DNA of 35,415 nucleotides from an uncultured Eubacteriales bacterium (GTDB taxonomy: Bacteria; Bacillota; Clostridia; Peptostreptococcales; Anaerovoracaceae): assembly GCA_900547295.1 (NCBI GenBank), contig URGK01000016.1, positions 1-35,415 on the forward strand, given 5' to 3'. Positions within the stretch are counted from its first letter, which is position 1, and every line of letters starts with the position of its first letter. A model generated the notes under the pieces. That model was not told the origin of the DNA and did not search any database. It was given only the letters and a program-made list of their open reading frames with translations. A program made the translations under genes and the position numbers. Shown in pieces: positions 32,595-35,415 of the stretch.

Positions 32595-33158
32595 ATGATT
32601 TATGCAAGCGATTTTAGAAAAGGTATTACATTTGAAATTAACGGTGAACCTCACGTGGTTTTAGATTTCCAGCACGTTAAGCCTGGTAAGGGTGCTGCAT
32701 TTGTAAGAACAAAATACAAAAACATACTTACAGGAGCTACAAGAGAAGAAGCATTCAACCCTGATGACAAATTCCCTAAGGCTCACATAGAAACAAAGGT
32801 TATGCAGTATCTCTACAATGACGGTGAGCTTTACTACTTCATGGACCCTGAAACTTACGACCAGGTTCCTCTTATGGCAGAGCAGGTTGAAGATGCTATG
32901 AAGTACCTCAGAGAAAATGATGAAGCAACTATCAAATTCTACAAGGGCAATGCATTTATGGTTGAAGCTCCAAACTTTGTAGACCTTAAGGTTATCGAAA
33001 CAGAGCCGGGAGTTAAAGGCAACACTGCTACAAACGTTACTAAAGCTGCAGTAGTTGAAACAGGTGCTACTATCCATGTTCCTATCTTCATCGAAGAGGG
33101 CGAAGTTATTCAGATTGACACAAGAACAGGTGAATACTTAGGAAGATCAAAGAAATAA
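32595..33158 (+). CDS. efp: Elongation factor P
   Basis: A 187-residue three-domain EF-P that relieves ribosome stalling at polyproline stretches. Domain I carries the tip loop KPGKGAAFVRTK with the modifiable Lys32, the position of hydroxylysine or aminopentanol modification in relatives. Domain III ends with the family motif FIEEGEVIQIDTRTGEYLGR. No modification enzyme (EpmA, EarP, YmfI) is recognised nearby. GGAGAGAT (32583-32590) is the ribosome binding site. The gene has its own promoter and a structured leader, so it is likely controlled apart from rnj-ylbF. Confidence 0.98.
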   Translation: MIYASDFRKGITFEINGEPHVVLDFQHVKPGKGAAFVRTKYKNILTGATREEAFNPDDKFPKAHIETKVMQYLYNDGELYYFMDPETYDQVPLMAEQVEDAMKYLRENDEATIKFYKGNAFMVEAPNFVDLKVIETEPGVKGNTATNVTKAAVVETGATIHVPIFIEEGEVIQIDTRTGEYLGRSKK

Positions 33159-33176
33159 AGACGGGAAACTTAAAAC

Positions 33177-33200
33177 GGGGCGTAAATTTTACGTCCCTTT
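33177..33200 (+). terminator. Hairpin with short T run after efp
   Basis: GGGGCGTAA (33177-33185) pairs with TTACGTCCC (33189-33197) around a 3-nt loop, followed by only TTT. It is probably a weak or partial terminator that lets some transcription continue into mltG. Confidence 0.5.
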
Positions 33201-33230
33201 CCAAATATATGGCAAAACAGAGGGATATAT

Positions 33231-34274
33231 ATGAAAAAAATAATAATCGCAGCTATAGTCGCAGCAGCAGTTATAATTGCAGGTATATTTATTGTGCTTA
33301 TGTCAGGGGGACGTCCTGTTGACAAGACTTCCGAGGATATTGTAGTAACAGCTATTCCGGAGGGCAGCGGGACAATACAGATAGCCGATATACTTGAGGA
33401 AAACACTCTTATCGAAAAACCGGGAGTGTTCAGAGTGCTTTCAAAGCTCTACGGCTATGATGGCACCTACAAGGCGGGAACCTACGGTCTGTCACAGTCT
33501 ATGAGTATGAAACAGATGATGCAGATGATAAGCGACGGTGATACAATATCACATAATTTCACTGTTATAGAGGGGCAGACTGTTGAAAAAATAGCAAAAA
33601 ATCTCGATGAGGCGGGTATAATTTCGTATGATGAATTTATGCATGAAGCGCAGTACGGAGATTTCAGCACCTATGATTTTCTCGCAGGCAACGAACGCTC
33701 TATGTACAGACTTGAGGGCTTTCTGTATCCCGACACATATTCCTTTGAGGAAGGATCAGATGCCAGAACCATAATTGAAGCTATGCTTGATCATTTCAAA
33801 GAAATGGTTACAGCTGATATAGTAGAGCAGGCAAAAGCTTCGGGACATTCTCTCAGAGATATAGTTATAGCCGCCTCTATTATAGAAAGGGAGGCGGGGA
33901 TACCTGAGGATATGCCTCTTGTTTCAAGCGTAATATACAACAGGCTTGATAAGGGTATGGCCTTGCAGATGGACTCGGTCGTATCATATATACTGCAGGA
34001 GGATAAGGTTAATCTTACTTATGCGGATATAGCAGTTGAGTCAGACTATAACCCGTACAAGAATACGGGACTCCCTCCGGGACCTATATGCAGTCCGGGA
34101 ATAAATGCAATCAAAGCGGCAATATCCCCGGCAAAGACGGATTACCTTTACTTTGTTGTAAGCGAGAAGCTTGACGGAAGCGCAGCTTTTTCAAGCGACT
34201 ACAACCAGTTCTTAAAGGACAAGGATGCTTACTACAAAGCCTATCAAAAAGCAGAATCAGAAAAGGAAAACTAA
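33231..34274 (+). CDS. mltG: Endolytic transglycosylase MltG
   Basis: A 347-residue membrane-anchored YceG-domain enzyme that cuts nascent glycan strands and sets peptidoglycan chain length. An N-terminal membrane helix spans about 3-24; a LysM-like region (FTVIEGQTVEKIAKNL, 110-125) precedes the catalytic domain. The catalytic glutamate is E219 in AASIIEREAG, and YNPYKNTGLPPGPICSPG near 290-307 is the second family signature. It acts on the outer face of the membrane. GAGGGATATAT is the likely ribosome binding region. mltG, an O-methyltransferase and a U32 peptidase in this order are common in Clostridia. Confidence 0.95.
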   Translation: MKKIIIAAIVAAAVIIAGIFIVLMSGGRPVDKTSEDIVVTAIPEGSGTIQIADILEENTLIEKPGVFRVLSKLYGYDGTYKAGTYGLSQSMSMKQMMQMISDGDTISHNFTVIEGQTVEKIAKNLDEAGIISYDEFMHEAQYGDFSTYDFLAGNERSMYRLEGFLYPDTYSFEEGSDARTIIEAMLDHFKEMVTADIVEQAKASGHSLRDIVIAASIIEREAGIPEDMPLVSSVIYNRLDKGMALQMDSVVSYILQEDKVNLTYADIAVESDYNPYKNTGLPPGPICSPGINAIKAAISPAKTDYLYFVVSEKLDGSAAFSSDYNQFLKDKDAYYKAYQKAESEKEN

Positions 34275-34280
34275 ACTCAT

Positions 34281-34931
34281 ATGAGCAATTACAGAAATAT
34301 AATCAATCCCGAAGTGGTTGAATACATCACATCACTTTACAGACCTGTAAATGAGGATTTCGGCAGGTTCAGGGCAGAGGCGGAGGCAGACAGAGTCCCT
34401 ATAATACTTCCGGACACAGAGTCCCTGATATTAAATCTGCTTAGAATTATGAAGCCTCAGAGGATACTTGAAATAGGTACAGCCGTAGGCTATTCGGCAA
34501 GCTGCTTTGCCGCTGTATGTGATGCGGATATTACAACAGTTGAGGTCAAAGAGGAAACGGCCGGAATTGCAAGAGCAAATATTGACAGGTTCGGCTTTTC
34601 AGAGCGGATAGAGGTTCTTTGCGGTGACGGGGAGGAGATTGTAAACAATCTTGATATGCAATATGATTTCGTCTTTATAGATGCCGCAAAAAGCCACTAC
34701 AGGCGCTTCTGGGATGCAGCACTTAAGCATTGCTCTAAAGGCGCGGTTATCGTTTCAGACAATGTGCTTTTTAAGGCCCGCGTGGTTTCAGACAAATATG
34801 ATGAAACAGGTAAATACAAGACAAATATCAGAAGAATGAGAGAGTTTATCGAATATATTACTAATGTTGATTACGCAGATACCGCGCTTCTTCCTGTAGG
34901 GGACGGAGTTGCGATAAGTATATTAAAATAG
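34281..34931 (+). CDS. SAM-dependent O-methyltransferase (COMT-like)
   Basis: A 216-residue Rossmann-fold methyltransferase of the Methyltransf_3 (catechol O-methyltransferase-like, TrmR/YrrM) family. SAM-binding motif I is RILEIGTAVGYSAS (about 66-79); DITTVEVKEE is the acidic ribose-binding strand; YDFVFIDAAKSHY is the metal-binding Asp region and IVSDNVLFKARV the second metal motif. The Bacillus relative YrrM (TrmR) methylates 5-hydroxyuridine in tRNA and sits beside the same mltG and U32 peptidase genes that form hydroxyuridine, so a tRNA role is likely here by context. The ATG follows mltG by 6 nt; AAAGGA lies inside the mltG end. Confidence 0.88.
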   Translation: MSNYRNIINPEVVEYITSLYRPVNEDFGRFRAEAEADRVPIILPDTESLILNLLRIMKPQRILEIGTAVGYSASCFAAVCDADITTVEVKEETAGIARANIDRFGFSERIEVLCGDGEEIVNNLDMQYDFVFIDAAKSHYRRFWDAALKHCSKGAVIVSDNVLFKARVVSDKYDETGKYKTNIRRMREFIEYITNVDYADTALLPVGDGVAISILK

Positions 34932-34950
34932 AAAGAGTCATTACTTTATT

Positions 34951-35415
34951 ATGAAAAAAATAGAATTACTCGCACCTGCGGGAAATATGGAAAATTTAAT
35001 TTATGCGGTTGAAGCTGGATGTGATGCAGTATATCTAGGTTTAAAAAAATTTGGTGCAAGAGCATTTTCATCTAATTTTACTGATGAAGAAGTAGTTGAA
35101 GCAATAAATTATTGTCATTTAAGAGGGGTTAAAGTATATGTTACTTTAAATACATTAATTTATGATGATGAAGTTGATTCATTTTTAGAAAGTGTTGACT
35201 TTCTACATAAAAATAATGTAGATGCACTTTTAATTCAAGATATTGGTATGCTTGATTTAATTAGAAAGATGTATCCTAAGCTAGAAGTACATGCTTCAAC
35301 ACAAATGCATATTCATAATTTAGATGGTGTTAAAGTAATGGAAAAACTAGGCGTTAAAGTTGAACGCAAAACAGTTAAATTCGACTTTAAGAAGAAAATT
35401 TCTTCCTCAATTAAC
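34951..35415 (+). CDS. U32-family peptidase (TrhP/YrrN-like), 5' part, runs off the window
   Basis: The 155 codons visible begin MKKIELLAPAGNMENLIYAV and include GCDAVYLGLKKFGARAF, GVKVYVTLNT and VHASTQMHIHN, all typical of the N-terminal part of U32 proteins. Such proteins next to COMT-like genes take part in prephenate-dependent tRNA hydroxylation. From about base 34995 on, the sequence is far richer in A+T than its neighbours (roughly 27 percent G+C in the line from 35041) and uses TTA for leucine, unlike the genes before it. After GVKVMEKLGVK the expected family continuation R-V-V-L-x-R-E is absent; instead a lysine-rich VERKTVKFDFKKK follows to the window end. Possible reasons are intragenic recombination or an assembly join. 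Confidence 0.78.
   Translation, partial: MKKIELLAPAGNMENLIYAVEAGCDAVYLGLKKFGARAFSSNFTDEEVVEAINYCHLRGVKVYVTLNTLIYDDEVDSFLESVDFLHKNNVDALLIQDIGMLDLIRKMYPKLEVHASTQMHIHNLDGVKVMEKLGVKVERKTVKFDFKKKISSSIN

Noticed and set aside
1..35415. CRISPR arrays or insertion sequences with terminal inverted repeats.
   Set aside because: I saw no regularly spaced short repeats of the CRISPR type and no complete transposase gene; the only transposase-like item is the truncated Rpn-family gene.

Overview
The window is about 35 kb of a low-to-moderate G+C Bacillota chromosome, most likely Clostridia. The evidence is a fused SecDF beside YajC and a TIGR04086-type membrane protein, a HemZ-type coproporphyrinogen dehydrogenase, RNase J, a single long Rel, AGGAGG-type ribosome binding sites, TTG starts, and FeoAB, formate/nitrite-channel and OPT peptide-transport genes typical of anaerobes. 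I cannot name the genus from the sequence alone. Apart from feoAB, one PHP phosphatase and one decayed regulator, all genes read on the + strand.

Layout. 1-2303: feoA-feoB on the minus strand, facing an incoming terminator at the left edge. 2393-7780: a radical SAM protein, then an FNT anion channel behind a structured leader RNA, an OPT oligopeptide transporter, a P1-family aminopeptidase and a ProXp-ala/PrdX-type prolyl-tRNA deacylase. This looks like peptide uptake and breakdown plus a tRNA quality-control enzyme. 7781-10284: an accessory island, AT-rich at least from 7820 to 9600 (terminator and strong promoter, KilA-N fragment, intact HhH-GPD/[4Fe-4S] DNA glycosylase-like gene with an extra C-terminal domain, remnants of a RelE/HigB-XRE toxin-antitoxin pair, a frameshifted TetR remnant, and a small hydrophobic peptide with a convergent antisense promoter that resembles a type I toxin-antitoxin locus).

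10285-17917: PHP phosphatase (minus) and polA diverge from a shared promoter region; polA-coaE-extracytoplasmic binding lipoprotein follow with tight or overlapping junctions; then tRNA-Leu(CAA), yajC with its terminator, a 5'-truncated Rpn-family nuclease/transposase gene with its own promoter and terminator, and the small TIGR04086-type gene. 18048-30273: a dense housekeeping run secDF-rel-dtd-MBL hydrolase-hemZ-hisS-nadD-yqeK/rsfS-leuS covering protein export, stringent response, tRNA proofreading and charging, haem and NAD synthesis, and ribosome silencing. yqeK and rsfS form one reading frame, yet a strong ribosome binding site and ATG sit exactly at the domain junction.

30308-35415: rnj (RNase J) and a YlbF-family regulator, then efp behind its own extended -10 promoter and a roughly 200-nt leader built from two diverged 32-nt repeats and long helices (a candidate undescribed cis-regulatory RNA), then mltG, an O-methyltransferase, and the start of a U32 peptidase whose composition switches abruptly to very AT-rich near the window edge.

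The strongest leads are the efp leader, the FNT leader RNA, the HhH-GPD fusion gene in the accessory island, the yqeK/rsfS dual-product arrangement, and the possible chimeric junction at the right end. All functional assignments come from motifs and recalled family knowledge; no database search was run.
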